A DNA stretch of 64,000 nt from the NCBI GenBank assembly GCA_965197665.1, contig CBDANO010000001.1, forward strand, positions 114,610 through 178,609. Direction: 5' to 3'. How positions within the stretch are numbered: position 1 is the first letter of the stretch; every line of letters begins with the position of its first letter. The notes under the pieces were generated by a model. It saw only the letters and a program-made list of their open reading frames with translations, did no database searches and was not told where the DNA came from. Both the position numbers and the translations under genes were made by a program. The DNA comes from CBDANO01 sp965197665. Its GTDB lineage: Bacteria > Chloroflexota > Dehalococcoidia > Lucifugimonadales > UBA3495. Below, in pieces: positions 1-7,052 of the stretch.

Positions 1-98
1 TGCTAGAATGAGGATAATCAACGGAAGCCGCCCCTAGCCGGCAATGACAGTATCCTCGTTATCAACGGGCTTATTACCGTTATTCCTAGTACAACTAA

Positions 99-1400
99 AT
101 GATTGATACAGTTAGAATCAATGTAAAAGCCGGTAACGGTGGCAATGGTTGCGTCAGCTTCCTTACTGAAAAGTATCAGCCAAAGGGCGGGCCCAACGGC
201 GGAGACGGCGGGCATGGCGGAAGCGCCTACCTTCAGGGGGACCCCTCTTTGAACACTCTCTTGCACCTGAAGCTAAATAGCACTATCTATTGCGCCAAGG
301 GCGGCCACGGCAAGGGTAAGGGCAAGCGGGGCGCCGACGGAGCATCGACCGTCATTTCGGTCCCGCTTGGAACCGAGGTCTCATTGATGGCGGCTCGCGG
401 CGCCCGTACATTTCTGGTTGATGTTGTTGACGCTGCGCCTCACCTGGTTGCCCGCGGCGGCCGTGGCGGGTGGGGCAACGCTCACTACGTTTCATCCACC
501 AACCAAGAGCCGGTGCTGGCTCAACGAGGGGAACGCGGCGAGTACGTTGTCCTTTTCTTGGAGCTCAAGCTCCTAGCCGACGTGGGGCTTTTGGCCCGCC
601 CCAACGCGGGAAAGTCTACGCTTATCTCCCGGTGCTCGGCGGCCAAGCCGCGTGTGGCGGATTATCCGTTCACTACCGTCGAACCGGTTCTCGGTGTCGT
701 GTCGCACCGAGGTCAGGACTTTGTAATGATGGAGGTGCCAGGCTTGCTGGAAGGCGCCTCCCGCGGGATTGGGCTGGGCCAGCAATTTCTACGCCATGCG
801 GAGCGGGCACGGATATACGTCTACGTTATTGACGGCATGTCTGAAGACCCGGGTACCGATTTGCTCATGCTGCATAATGAGCTTCTACAGTTTAATCCTG
901 AGTTGGCTGGCAAGCGGCGTGTCATCGCGGTCAATAAAGTCGACGTCACCGAGGTCCGGGAGCAAAAAGGGTACATCGAGGATACGCTGAGGCGGGTAAT
1001 GGCGGAGATCGACCGGCAAGACGGCGAAGGAGACGTTGACCCGCCCCTATTTATCTCGGCGGTTACTGGGGAAGGACTGCGAGAGTTGCTGGACCGGGTC
1101 GTCGGGATGTTGACGGCGGTGTCAGCGGAAGACCAGCCGGCAGTCCAAGCGGTCAAGGCACAGCCGCTGCCTCCTCGAGGGACGGCTGCCGAGGAGGTAT
1201 ACAAGCGAAACGGGGTCTTCGTCGTGGAGTCGGAGCCGCTGGAACGTCTGGCGGCTCTTGCCGACACCAGGGACCAGCGAGTAATTCTCCAGCTTTGGCG
1301 GGAAATGACCAAATTAGGGATAGCGCGGCAGCTTACCGACGCCGGCATCTTGGCCGGTGACACCATACGCATCGGACGGGTTGAGGTTGAGTGGTTCTAA
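99..1400 (+). CDS. obg: Obg family ribosome-associated GTPase
   Basis: Encodes a 433-residue Obg/CgtA GTPase, a late 50S assembly factor that binds GTP and the ribosome. The order is a glycine-rich Obg fold (about residues 1-158), a G domain (about 160-335) and a C-terminal OCT domain (about 365-433, ending in RIGRVEVEW). NKVD is the G4 motif. Two motif residues are unusual: G1 reads ARPNAGKS (residues 166-173), with Ala where the family normally has Gly, and G3 reads EVPG (212-215), where DxPG is usual. The ATG at 99 gives the standard N-terminus. The next gene starts 2 bases after the stop, so the two are probably co-transcribed. In many bacteria obg follows rplU-rpmA, which here would lie outside the window. 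Confidence 0.97.
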   Translation: MIDTVRINVKAGNGGNGCVSFLTEKYQPKGGPNGGDGGHGGSAYLQGDPSLNTLLHLKLNSTIYCAKGGHGKGKGKRGADGASTVISVPLGTEVSLMAARGARTFLVDVVDAAPHLVARGGRGGWGNAHYVSSTNQEPVLAQRGERGEYVVLFLELKLLADVGLLARPNAGKSTLISRCSAAKPRVADYPFTTVEPVLGVVSHRGQDFVMMEVPGLLEGASRGIGLGQQFLRHAERARIYVYVIDGMSEDPGTDLLMLHNELLQFNPELAGKRRVIAVNKVDVTEVREQKGYIEDTLRRVMAEIDRQDGEGDVDPPLFISAVTGEGLRELLDRVVGMLTAVSAEDQPAVQAVKAQPLPPRGTAAEEVYKRNGVFVVESEPLERLAALADTRDQRVILQLWREMTKLGIARQLTDAGILAGDTIRIGRVEVEWF

Positions 1401-1401
1401 C

Positions 1402-2622
1402 GTGCGGGTAGGTGTTTTGGGGGGAACCTTCGACCCGGTGCACCTTGGGCACTTGTTGATGGCCGAGGAGGTGCGGTTGCAGCTCCGGTTGGACCGCGTC
1501 CTCTTCCTACCCGCTGGGCAACCGTGGTTGAAAGAAGGCCAACCCCTTAGCGACCGGGATCACCGGGTGGAAATGGTTCGGCTGGCGATAGCGTCGAACC
1601 CCTATTTTGAGATATGCCTGGAAGAAGTCCAACGGCCCGGCCCAACCTACTCCATAGAGACCATAGAAGCGCTTCAGCGGCGCGGAGAGCCGGAGGGCAG
1701 GCTTTTCTTCATACTGGGCACCGACGCCATGGCGCTTTTCCACCGGTGGAAAGAGCCGGAGCGGTTGTTGGAGATGTGCGAGTGGGTGGTGGTGCAACGC
1801 CCGGGATGCGCGGACTTCGACTTGGCGGCTTTTGCGGCCCGCTACCCCCTAGCGCCCGACAGAGTCAAGGTATTGACGATGCCCCCCATCGGCGTGAGCG
1901 GCACCGAGATTCGCCGGCGAGCCGCGCACGGCCTGTCGATGCGCTATCAAGTGCCCGACCCGGTGGCGGCGTATATAGAGGGCCAGGGACTGTACTCGTC
2001 CAGTCAAACCTCCGTCCCGCCCACTAGCAAGGCTGGTGGGACCCCACAGGATATAGCCAGGCGGCTGCTGGACGTTGCGCTGGAGCGCGGCGCTCTGAAG
2101 TACGGAGAATTCACCCTGAGTTCGGGCAAGCAGAGCAGCTACTACTTTGATGGACGATTGCTTAGCCTGGACCCCGAGGGCGCCGAACTCATTGCCGGAG
2201 CGTTGCTCCCCATATTGCGGGATGCGGGAGTCGAGGCAGTGGGCGGGCCTACTTTGGGCGCCGATCCTATCGTGGCGGTCGTAGCGGTAACCAGCCGCCG
2301 GGCGGGTAATGAGATTTCGGCGTTTATTGTCAGGAAAGAAGTCAAGTCCCACGGCACGGGGCAAGCCATTGAGGGGCCACTGCCGCCCGGCAGCTCAGTC
2401 GCTATAGTAGACGACGTATGCACCACCGGTGGGGCTTTGTTCCACGCTATCACCGCAGCCGAAGGACTGGGCTGTACGGTGGTCAAGGTCGCGGCGGTAC
2501 TGGACCGGAGAGAAGGGGGGTCGGAAGAGCTGCTGAGGAGAGGATATGACTTCGTCTCTCTCATGGCGGCCAACCCCGACGGCACTGTGGGGGTCACCAG
2601 CCCCGGCGGGCCGGACGTTTAA
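1402..2622 (+). CDS. nadD-pyrE: NadD-PyrE fusion: nicotinate-nucleotide adenylyltransferase / orotate phosphoribosyltransferase
   Basis: One uninterrupted 406-residue frame carries two enzymes. Residues 1-197 are NadD, which makes nicotinate adenine dinucleotide from NaMN and ATP: they have the GGTFDPVHLGH nucleotidyl-transferase motif and SGTEIRR near the end. A polar Ser/Thr/Pro/Gly linker spans about 198-214. Residues 215-406 are PyrE, which makes orotidine 5'-phosphate from orotate and PRPP, with the PRPP-binding motif VAIVDDVCTTGGA at about 334-346. The GTG at 1402 is chosen because NadD homologues begin just before the GGTFDP motif; an upstream ATG at 1357 would overlap obg by 44 bases. 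Both halves look complete. The two activities are normally separate genes, so this joins NAD and pyrimidine synthesis, which both use PRPP chemistry. Confidence 0.93.
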   Translation: MRVGVLGGTFDPVHLGHLLMAEEVRLQLRLDRVLFLPAGQPWLKEGQPLSDRDHRVEMVRLAIASNPYFEICLEEVQRPGPTYSIETIEALQRRGEPEGRLFFILGTDAMALFHRWKEPERLLEMCEWVVVQRPGCADFDLAAFAARYPLAPDRVKVLTMPPIGVSGTEIRRRAAHGLSMRYQVPDPVAAYIEGQGLYSSSQTSVPPTSKAGGTPQDIARRLLDVALERGALKYGEFTLSSGKQSSYYFDGRLLSLDPEGAELIAGALLPILRDAGVEAVGGPTLGADPIVAVVAVTSRRAGNEISAFIVRKEVKSHGTGQAIEGPLPPGSSVAIVDDVCTTGGALFHAITAAEGLGCTVVKVAAVLDRREGGSEELLRRGYDFVSLMAANPDGTVGVTSPGGPDV

Positions 2623-2632
2623 GAAGGCGGTG

Positions 2633-3718
2633 TTACTCCTGGCCCGGCCCAAACAGTTGAGGCAGGTCCACCACTTCCGCCCAACCGGATTCCTCCGATT
2701 CCAACTGCAACCTGGTACCCGCTACCCCGTGTTTGGCCCTCACGTAGCCCAAGCCGATGGTTTCCCCCGTTGACGGTAGGACGGCTATGGAGGTGACCTT
2801 GCCCACCGCCTTACCGGCGGTTTGGAGAACCGCGCCCGGAGCAACGGAGACCCCCGGGGAGAACGACAGCCGCACCAAGTACTTCTGGACTTTCTGATAG
2901 GTGTCCAAGCGAGCTATTACCTCTTGCCCGATGTAGCACCCTTTGGTGAAGTCTATCGAGCCGATAAGACCGGCTTCCAAAGGATTGTAGCCGTCGCCCA
3001 TCTCCAGTCCGTGGACCGGTAGGCCGCGCTCCACTCTGAGGGCCTGGTATGCTTCCGCCCCCATAGGGGCTGCCCCCGCTGCGAGGATTTGCTCCCAGGC
3101 CTGGGACGCCGCTTCGGCGGGCCCAACCACGTAGTAGCCCGGCAATCCGGAAAGGGTCACCGCGGCGATGCGCGTCGAGCGTCCATGCCAATCCAATTCA
3201 ACGCTGTGGTATAGCTCCAGGGTTGGCAAATCGGTACCCAGCGCCCTTTCCAAACAAGCCCGGCTACCGGGACCCCAAACGGCCAATGCGGTAGTCGCCG
3301 GAGACACGTCCTCGACGGTCAGGTCCTCCATGATGGTGTACTTGTCGAGAAATTGGACCACAGGCTCCTGCAGCCCCGGGCTGGTGAGGAGCAACAAGTG
3401 GTCGCCGGCGTGGAGTACCGTGATAACGTCCAGGATCCGGCCCCGGTCCGTGGTGAGGATCGTCGGGGCGCCTTGGCCAGGCTGGAGGTCGATGACCTTG
3501 TTGGTGGACAGCCGGTTGAGAAGGTCAAGAGCGTCGGCCCCGGTGGCTTTGAGGCGGCCCAGGTAAGACGCATCTTGAACGGCGGCGGCTGTAGTGGCGG
3601 CAAGGTATTCTGCCGCAGTATCGCTGTAAGCCGCCGGCAACTGCCATCCGCGGCTATCTTGGAGGGAAGAGGCGGTCCCGGCAGCGGCGGAGTGCAGTGG
3701 TGAGTGTTGCAGGGCCAT
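2633..3718 (-). CDS. ygfZ: YgfZ/GcvT-like folate-binding protein
   Basis: A 361-residue protein of the GcvT/YgfZ fold. The signature KGCYIGQE lies in the C-terminal half and is the YgfZ motif containing the conserved cysteine. Family knowledge: YgfZ binds tetrahydrofolate and supports assembly or repair of some Fe-S enzymes such as MiaB. The T-protein of glycine cleavage is a relative, but the KGCYxGQE motif and the length favour YgfZ. It lies downstream of an IscA-type gene in the same direction, which fits an Fe-S role, although a terminator hairpin at 3751-3789 separates the two. It ends 10 bases from the stop of the convergent nadD-pyrE gene. Confidence 0.9.
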   Translation of the reverse strand: MALQHSPLHSAAAGTASSLQDSRGWQLPAAYSDTAAEYLAATTAAAVQDASYLGRLKATGADALDLLNRLSTNKVIDLQPGQGAPTILTTDRGRILDVITVLHAGDHLLLLTSPGLQEPVVQFLDKYTIMEDLTVEDVSPATTALAVWGPGSRACLERALGTDLPTLELYHSVELDWHGRSTRIAAVTLSGLPGYYVVGPAEAASQAWEQILAAGAAPMGAEAYQALRVERGLPVHGLEMGDGYNPLEAGLIGSIDFTKGCYIGQEVIARLDTYQKVQKYLVRLSFSPGVSVAPGAVLQTAGKAVGKVTSIAVLPSTGETIGLGYVRAKHGVAGTRLQLESEESGWAEVVDLPQLFGPGQE

Positions 3719-3750
3719 GATTACTCCCGGAATTAGTATATGGGGTCTTG

Positions 3751-3789
3751 GAAGAAAAAAGCGCCGCCTTGGACTGCAGAAGGCGGCGC
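3751..3789 (-). terminator. Rho-independent terminator after the iscA-type gene
   Basis: A perfect 10-bp inverted repeat (3761-3770 and 3780-3789, loop of 9) is followed on the minus strand by a run of six U (3755-3760). It lies 25 bases after the stop of the minus-strand Fe-S gene and 33 bases before the ygfZ start. It therefore should end the Fe-S gene transcript and limit read-through into ygfZ. Confidence 0.85.
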
Positions 3790-3813
3790 GAAGGATTCCT
3801 AGCCGTGACTGGT

Positions 3814-4170
3814 CTAAACGCTGAAAGAAGTACCGCAGCCGCAGGTCTTCTTGGCGTTCGGGTTGGAGAACAAGAACCCCTTGCCGTTGAGGCCGTCGGA
3901 GAATTCCAACTCGGTCCCCACCAGGTAGATGTAGCTCTTCTTGTCCACCATTACCTTTACGCCGTGCTGCTCGACGATCTTGTCAGTGGGAAGCTGTTGG
4001 TCCGTGATGGTGAGGTCGTAGGTAAGACCGGAGCAGCCCCCGCCCTTCACCGCAACCCGCAGCCCCACATTTTTCGAAACGCCGTCTTTTTCAGCGAAGT
4101 ACTTTATCTTCTCAGCGGCCTTTTCGCTGATCGCCACACCCAACTCTACACCGTCTTGCGTGATTGCCAT
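3814..4170 (-). CDS. IscA/ErpA/SufA-family Fe-S cluster assembly protein
   Basis: A 118-residue A-type iron-sulfur carrier (HesB/IscA family). The three conserved cysteines are visible: one in GGGCSGLTYDL and two in the C-terminal CGCGTSF. Such proteins carry or transfer Fe-S clusters to client apoproteins in the cytosol. The length matches the family. It has its own promoter (4241-4270) and a strong terminator (3751-3789), so it looks monocistronic. Which subtype it is (IscA, SufA or ErpA) cannot be decided from the sequence alone. No iscS, iscU or suf genes are near. Confidence 0.94.
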   Translation of the reverse strand: MAITQDGVELGVAISEKAAEKIKYFAEKDGVSKNVGLRVAVKGGGCSGLTYDLTITDQQLPTDKIVEQHGVKVMVDKKSYIYLVGTELEFSDGLNGKGFLFSNPNAKKTCGCGTSFSV

Positions 4171-4240
4171 ACTACCCTCGCCACGGAAAGAAGTATCCGT
4201 TCTTAAGAATCAATAGCGCCGGCCCGCTGCCGGCAGGTTA

Positions 4241-4270
4241 ATTCTACGTCCGGCCCGCATCGCCAGTCAA
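4241..4270 (-). promoter_or_regulatory. Sigma70-type promoter for the IscA-type gene
   Basis: On the minus strand TTGACT (4265-4270) and TAGAAT (4241-4246) are separated by 18 bases, about 70 bases before the ATG. It is a good match to the vegetative consensus and correctly placed. Confidence 0.6.
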
Positions 4271-4347
4271 GTAATACAAGTGCCCCGGTCCGGAGAAGCC
4301 CCGGGAGAAACGCCCGGATGATTCGCTGCCTTGCCTTGGCCGTAAGC

Positions 4348-5385
4348 CTAGCTTGCCGGGGGAAGCAAGGCATCTAGGTCAAGGCGCTCTTGCAGGAGGT
4401 TGAGGAAGCGCTCGATCTTGTAGCGGCTGTGCGCGGTGGCCAACTCCGGCAGGCCCCCCAATCTTTCGGCGGTCTGAATCGTGTCTGACTCGACGAGGAT
4501 CAGAGGTACACCCCGCTGCATAGCCTCGGCTTTCACGTACTCGATAGGCTCGCCGCCCCCGGTCAATACCAGGCAGCTAACGTCGCACATTAGGCTCGCC
4601 ATTTGAATATCCGGACGAGCGGCGCGGGTCACCACCGCTTGTTTGCCGTACCTGCCGAAATAGGTGGCCCCGGAGTCCATGATGTTGCCGCCGATTAAGA
4701 ACCGCTCCACCATCGCCCCGGTATCTTCCGGGTCTTGGGCCCACCGGCCGCCCAAGTGGTCCGCCAGCTGCTGCGCGGTCACGCCCATCATCCGCCGGTC
4801 CTCGGGCAGGGCCCCCAGAAAGGTTAGGCCGCGGCTGGTCAAATCCGCGGCCAGCGTGTCCCTGGCGTGCTGTTGGCGGTGGGCAGTGACCCCGTTGACT
4901 ATTACCCCCACCAGCCGATTGCCTAAGGGGTGTGCCGCCGCCGCTACCGAGCTAACGTCCAAGTCCGTCGTGTAGCGGAGCAAGAGCAATACCTGCGATT
5001 CGAGGGCCAGCGCGAGGTCCTGAAGGAGGGTGGAGGCGGCGCCGTCCGCCAAGGTGAGGTCTGGGCTCTCCACCAACACCAAGTCCTCTCGCCTAGCCAG
5101 TTCACGGACGGCGTCGGGTATATCGCCGGGCGCTACCCTTGCTATCGGGGGATTACCAGGGTCCGGGGAACGCGCTGGCTGCGAAAGGGGGTCCGCCGGA
5201 GAGACGACTTCCTCGAAGAGGCCGCCGGTCAGGAAGGAAACGTCGGGGTCATCTTGCGCCGGCGTAGTGGAAAGCTTGAAGTACGCCGCCTTGCGGCCCG
5301 CCGCCCGGAGGTAGAGCAAGAGGGCGCCGGCAAGACTGGTCTTCCCGGCCCCGGCGCGGTCGCCTACGATCTGTAAAACTGCCAC
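4348..5385 (-). CDS. BioD-like P-loop ATPase with DRTGG domain
   Basis: A 345-residue protein. The N-terminus has a P-loop (GDRAGAGKTSLAGALL) in a dethiobiotin synthase/CobB-like fold. The C-terminal region, from about residue 215 (LIGGNIMDSGATYFGR), matches the DRTGG domain, also found in the N-terminal part of some phosphotransacetylases and in CBS proteins. Stand-alone proteins of this layout are common but have no firm function; a regulatory role in acetate or cofactor metabolism is often guessed. Neighbours give no clear clue. It runs in the same direction as the pentapeptide-repeat gene upstream, with a 60-base gap. Confidence 0.8.
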   Translation of the reverse strand: MAVLQIVGDRAGAGKTSLAGALLLYLRAAGRKAAYFKLSTTPAQDDPDVSFLTGGLFEEVVSPADPLSQPARSPDPGNPPIARVAPGDIPDAVRELARREDLVLVESPDLTLADGAASTLLQDLALALESQVLLLLRYTTDLDVSSVAAAAHPLGNRLVGVIVNGVTAHRQQHARDTLAADLTSRGLTFLGALPEDRRMMGVTAQQLADHLGGRWAQDPEDTGAMVERFLIGGNIMDSGATYFGRYGKQAVVTRAARPDIQMASLMCDVSCLVLTGGGEPIEYVKAEAMQRGVPLILVESDTIQTAERLGGLPELATAHSRYKIERFLNLLQERLDLDALLPPAS

Positions 5386-5445
5386 AAGGCCCCCTCAGGG
5401 CAATTATCGGCAGTCATTCTACCACAGGGCACCCGCTCCGCAGGC

Positions 5446-6147
5446 CTACTCCACCACGTCCTTCGCGCCGGTATTGTAGGGGTCGAAGCCCGCGGGAAAA
5501 CGGGTAGAGTTGTCCCATTTGGCCAAGGTCAAGTCAGCGCGGTGCAGGCTGGCCCGGTCCAGGTTGGCGCCCCGCAGGTCGGCCGCCACCCACATCGAAT
5601 CGCGGATCATAGCCAGAGTGAAGTCGGTACCGGCCATGGCGGCCCTACTCAAGTCGGTGCCGTTCATGTTCGAGGACTGGAACCGGGCCCCGGTCAACAC
5701 GCTGTTTCTTAGGTCCGCTTCGATCATGGTCGCTTGACTAACGTCGGCGCCGGTCAGATCCGCGTTTAGCAGGGACGCCCGCACGAGCCGGGACCACCGC
5801 AGGGTTGCTCCGTTCAGGTTGCAGCGGTTCAGATCTGCCCAATGCAGGTTGACGCTGGTCAAGTTGGCTTGGGAGAGGTTGGCTCCAGGCAAGGCGGCAC
5901 GGCCCAGATTGGCGTCGGTAAGGTCGGCGCCCTCCAGGACGGCGCCGGCCAACCGGGCTCGCGGCAGGGCGGTGCCGGCTAAGTTGGCGCCCCGCAGGTT
6001 GGCGTTACGGAGCCGGGCGCCGGTCAAGTCGATTCCGGCCAGGTCCGCGCCCGATAGGTCCAGCACCGTATCCGGGTGCTGCTCTCGCCATTGGGCGAAG
6101 GCCTCCGGGCCGGACCGGGCCGCTAGTAGATGTTCAGCATCAGCCAC
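5446..6147 (-). CDS. Pentapeptide-repeat protein
   Basis: A 233-residue protein made almost wholly of A(D/N)LxX repeats from about residue 28 to 215, for example ADLTDANLGRAALPGANL. Such runs fold as a right-handed quadrilateral beta-helix. There is no signal peptide or membrane segment, so it is probably cytosolic. Members such as Qnr and MfpA mimic DNA and protect gyrase, but most have unknown roles; nothing here identifies a gyrase-binding loop. The opposite strand also stays open because of the repetitive codons, but that frame has no recognisable protein. Confidence 0.85.
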   Translation of the reverse strand: MADAEHLLAARSGPEAFAQWREQHPDTVLDLSGADLAGIDLTGARLRNANLRGANLAGTALPRARLAGAVLEGADLTDANLGRAALPGANLSQANLTSVNLHWADLNRCNLNGATLRWSRLVRASLLNADLTGADVSQATMIEADLRNSVLTGARFQSSNMNGTDLSRAAMAGTDFTLAMIRDSMWVAADLRGANLDRASLHRADLTLAKWDNSTRFPAGFDPYNTGAKDVVE

Positions 6148-6190
6148 TTAAAATTGGTCCACGATGGGATCGAGGGCCGGCCCACCCGGG

Positions 6191-6233
6191 ACTCCCACAA
6201 GAATGCAGCCCGCCATACGGGGCCAGGCTGCAT
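6191..6233 (-). terminator. Possible terminator after the selW-like gene
   Basis: An 8-bp inverted repeat (6203-6210 with 6226-6233, loop about 15) lies 25 bases after the minus-strand stop codon. The tail is only weakly U-rich (UCUUGU), so it may be an inefficient or factor-dependent terminator. Confidence 0.4.
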
Positions 6234-6257
6234 CCGTTGGTTGGCGGAAGCGGCGGC

Positions 6258-6557
6258 CTAAGAAGCCGCCAGCGCGTCTTCCACTTGGAAGATTTTCTCG
6301 GCGATGGTCATCTTCAACTCGTTGACCTTGGATAAGTCGGGGAACCCGCCGTCCTCTTTACGGTCGAAAATCTTCTCGCCGTCCAAGTAGACCTCCAGAC
6401 GGCCCTTTCCTTGGGGAGTCAGCTTTAGAGCGATGTCCCCCGGTTGGTCCGAGCGCCAGAACTCCGTCGCCAACCACGTGGCGACCGGATAGTAGCCTCA
6501 AGGCACACAATAAACGATTTCGACGTCTACTTTTCCAAATTCGGCGCCAGCCATCAT
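6258..6557 (-). CDS. SelW-like Rdx-family protein with in-frame UGA (candidate selenocysteine, CxxU)
   Basis: Ordinary gene calling gives only a 71-residue piece starting at a TTG (6473). Reading upstream in the same frame across one TGA (6498-6500) extends the protein to an ATG at 6557 (a second ATG at 6554) behind a GAGGA ribosome site. The 99-codon frame then has the SelT/W/H layout: a beta strand KVDVEIVY, C17-V-P-U20, G, helix WLATEFW, then VYLDGEKIFDRKEDGGFPD, the typical Rdx strand and loop. The TGA sits exactly where the second redox residue of CxxC/CxxU belongs, and a SECIS-like hairpin follows. Family knowledge: SelW-like proteins are thioredoxin-fold redox proteins. Alternative: a cysteine codon decayed to a stop (pseudogene); the intact rest of the frame argues against it. 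No selA, selB, selC or selD is in the window. Confidence 0.8.
6464..6488 (-). promoter_or_regulatory. Candidate bacterial SECIS hairpin
   Basis: In the mRNA, GUCGCC pairs with GGCGAC, capped by an A-U pair and extended by two C-G pairs around one bulged G. The apical loop is CGUGGU (6473-6478). It begins 19 nt after the UGA and has a G in its first two positions. Both features match the published bacterial SECIS rules (loop 16-37 nt after UGA, a G among the first two loop bases). The hairpin lies inside coding sequence, as expected for bacteria. Confidence 0.65.
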
Positions 6558-6587
6558 CGTCCTCAACGAAAGAGAGTGGATACTCGA

Positions 6588-6616
6588 AGTGTAATCACCG
6601 GCACTAACATTTGCAA
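6588..6616 (-). promoter_or_regulatory. Possible promoter of the selW-like gene
   Basis: Minus-strand TTGCAA (6611-6616) and TACACT (6588-6593) are 17 bases apart, 31 bases before the ATG at 6557. Spacing is ideal; both boxes match the consensus only partly. Confidence 0.4.
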
Positions 6617-6713
6617 ATTTCCGGGCGCGGCAACCGGGGCCACCGTATCTTATGCCACTGATGAAAGAAGTTACGGAGCAGTCTTTCGGCTACACCGCGC
6701 CGCCGCGTGTATG

Positions 6714-6838
6714 CCTGCGAAAGCCGGAGTCCAGGACGGGCCCGGGTCGGTACCGGAAACGTATGACGGCATTCCCGGGTTCAGGCTCGAGGTTCGCTCC
6801 GGCGAATCGGCCGGAACAATGGCCGGCATGACGTGTTG
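6714..6838. repeat. Degenerate intergenic repeat-like segment
   Basis: This non-coding stretch is rich in imperfect inverted repeats (CCGGCGAATCGGCCGG and nearby GCCGGCATGACG). It looks like the decayed dispersed intergenic repeats common in GC-rich genomes. No copy elsewhere in the window was recognised, so this is only a resemblance. The rest of 6558-7052 holds two promoter candidates and no supported gene. Confidence 0.25.
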
Positions 6839-6886
6839 ACTTGGCCTCACGCGGCTTCCCGCCGATTGAAACGCGATTGCCTTGGA

Positions 6887-6916
6887 TTGACTACCGATCG
6901 GCTTGGCTGCTAGAGT
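6887..6916 (+). promoter_or_regulatory. Possible promoter for the DUF1501 gene
   Basis: TTGACT (6887-6892), an 18-base spacer and TAGAGT (6911-6916) lie about 135 bases before the start of the DUF1501 gene. A TATAAA just downstream (6917-6922) could be an alternative -10 element. Confidence 0.4.
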
Positions 6917-7052
6917 TATAAATGCTAAGCTTAGCCGTCACTGGTTTCCTCCGCCTAGCTCACGGTAGAGGAGCGAAACCGGCAGCGATTAGTTGCAAAT
7001 GGGATGAAGGGACTCCGGAGCCGCGGAGTGACCATATCAAGGAGCGCATGAG

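Noticed and set aside
470..832. Open frame inside obg on the same strand
   Set aside because: Shifted frame of a clear obg gene in GC-rich DNA; no protein family character.
5819..6151. Plus-strand open frame over the pentapeptide-repeat gene
   Set aside because: It is the complement of a repetitive gene; its low-complexity Arg/Ala/Pro sequence is a by-product of the repeat codons.
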